Shown here in pieces: positions 6,462 through 6,538 of a DNA stretch of 6,538 nucleotides. The number at the start of each line of letters is the position of its first letter. Position 1 is the first letter of the stretch. The stretch is from NCBI GenBank assembly GCA_013204495.1, contig JABMNQ010000185.1:1-6538 (forward strand), given 5' to 3'. Position numbers and translations under genes: made by a program. A model generated the notes under the pieces. It was not told the DNA's origin, did not search any database, and worked only from the letters and a program-made list of their open reading frames with translations. The stretch is from Candidatus Pelagibacter sp. (GTDB taxonomy: Bacteria > Pseudomonadota > Alphaproteobacteria > Pelagibacterales > Pelagibacteraceae).

Positions 6462-6538
6462 TAAATTTTTTCAATTTTGATATTGTCATTAGTAAATACA
6501 CAAATTTCAGATGCAATTTTAATTGCTTTTCGTGCAAT
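6461..6538 (-). CDS. hslV: HslV, peptidase subunit of the HslUV protease, partial (C-terminal end only)
   Basis: Only the last 25 codons and the TAA are in the window; the rest lies beyond base 6538. The translated end reads [20 protein letters not shown] and then KIEKI, which matches the conserved HslV C terminus (ARKALxIAxxICIYTNxN). HslV is the N-terminal-threonine peptidase of the HslUV complex, but its catalytic threonine is outside the window. The stop codon overlaps the hslU start by one base (TAATG), the usual hslV-hslU order, so the two subunits are probably made from one mRNA with coupled translation. Confidence 0.93.
   Translation of the reverse strand: MARKAIKIASEICVFTNDNIKIEKI

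Overview
This is a very AT-rich (roughly 30% GC by eye), densely packed stretch of bacterial chromosome. The protein sequences and gene order point to an alphaproteobacterium of the SAR11 / Pelagibacter type. The signs are lysine-, asparagine- and isoleucine-rich proteins, intergenic gaps of 0 to 58 bases, few Shine-Dalgarno sites, and the alphaproteobacterial neighbourhood of PPSR, maf, aroE, coaE, dnaQ, secB, fxsA, a Tim44-like gene, smr and hslUV. The lineage assignment is inference from memory of related proteins, not from a search.

Layout: (1) bases 1-3190, plus strand, hold one tightly coupled run: the 3' part of a PEP synthase/pyruvate-phosphate dikinase regulatory protein, then maf, aroE, coaE and dnaQ. 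The gene junctions are an 11-base overlap, two 4-base ATGA overlaps and a 1-base gap. (2) Bases 3183-4011, minus strand, hold fxsA followed by secB, overlapping each other; secB meets dnaQ tail to tail with an 8-base overlap. (3) Bases 4012-4069 are the only real intergenic region, a 58-base divergent promoter region. (4) Bases 4070-5089, plus strand, hold a Tim44-like membrane protein and an Smr-domain protein, in the same frame and separated only by one stop codon. (5) Bases 5094-6538, minus strand, hold hslV (3' end only) and hslU, overlapping by one base and converging on smr with 4 bases between the stops.

The genes are housekeeping functions: control of a PEP-forming dikinase, nucleotide pool sanitation (Maf), shikimate synthesis (AroE), the last step of coenzyme A synthesis (CoaE), replication proofreading (DnaQ), protein export (SecB), envelope proteins (FxsA, Tim44-like), an Smr nuclease-type domain, and the HslUV ATP-dependent protease. 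I see no tRNA, rRNA, mobile element, CRISPR array, prophage or defence genes, and no stretch over 300 bases without a gene. I found no convincing evidence of an undescribed system. The more interesting points are the Tim44/Smr single-stop junction, the very compact divergent promoter, and subfamily-type changes in Maf and CoaE motifs.
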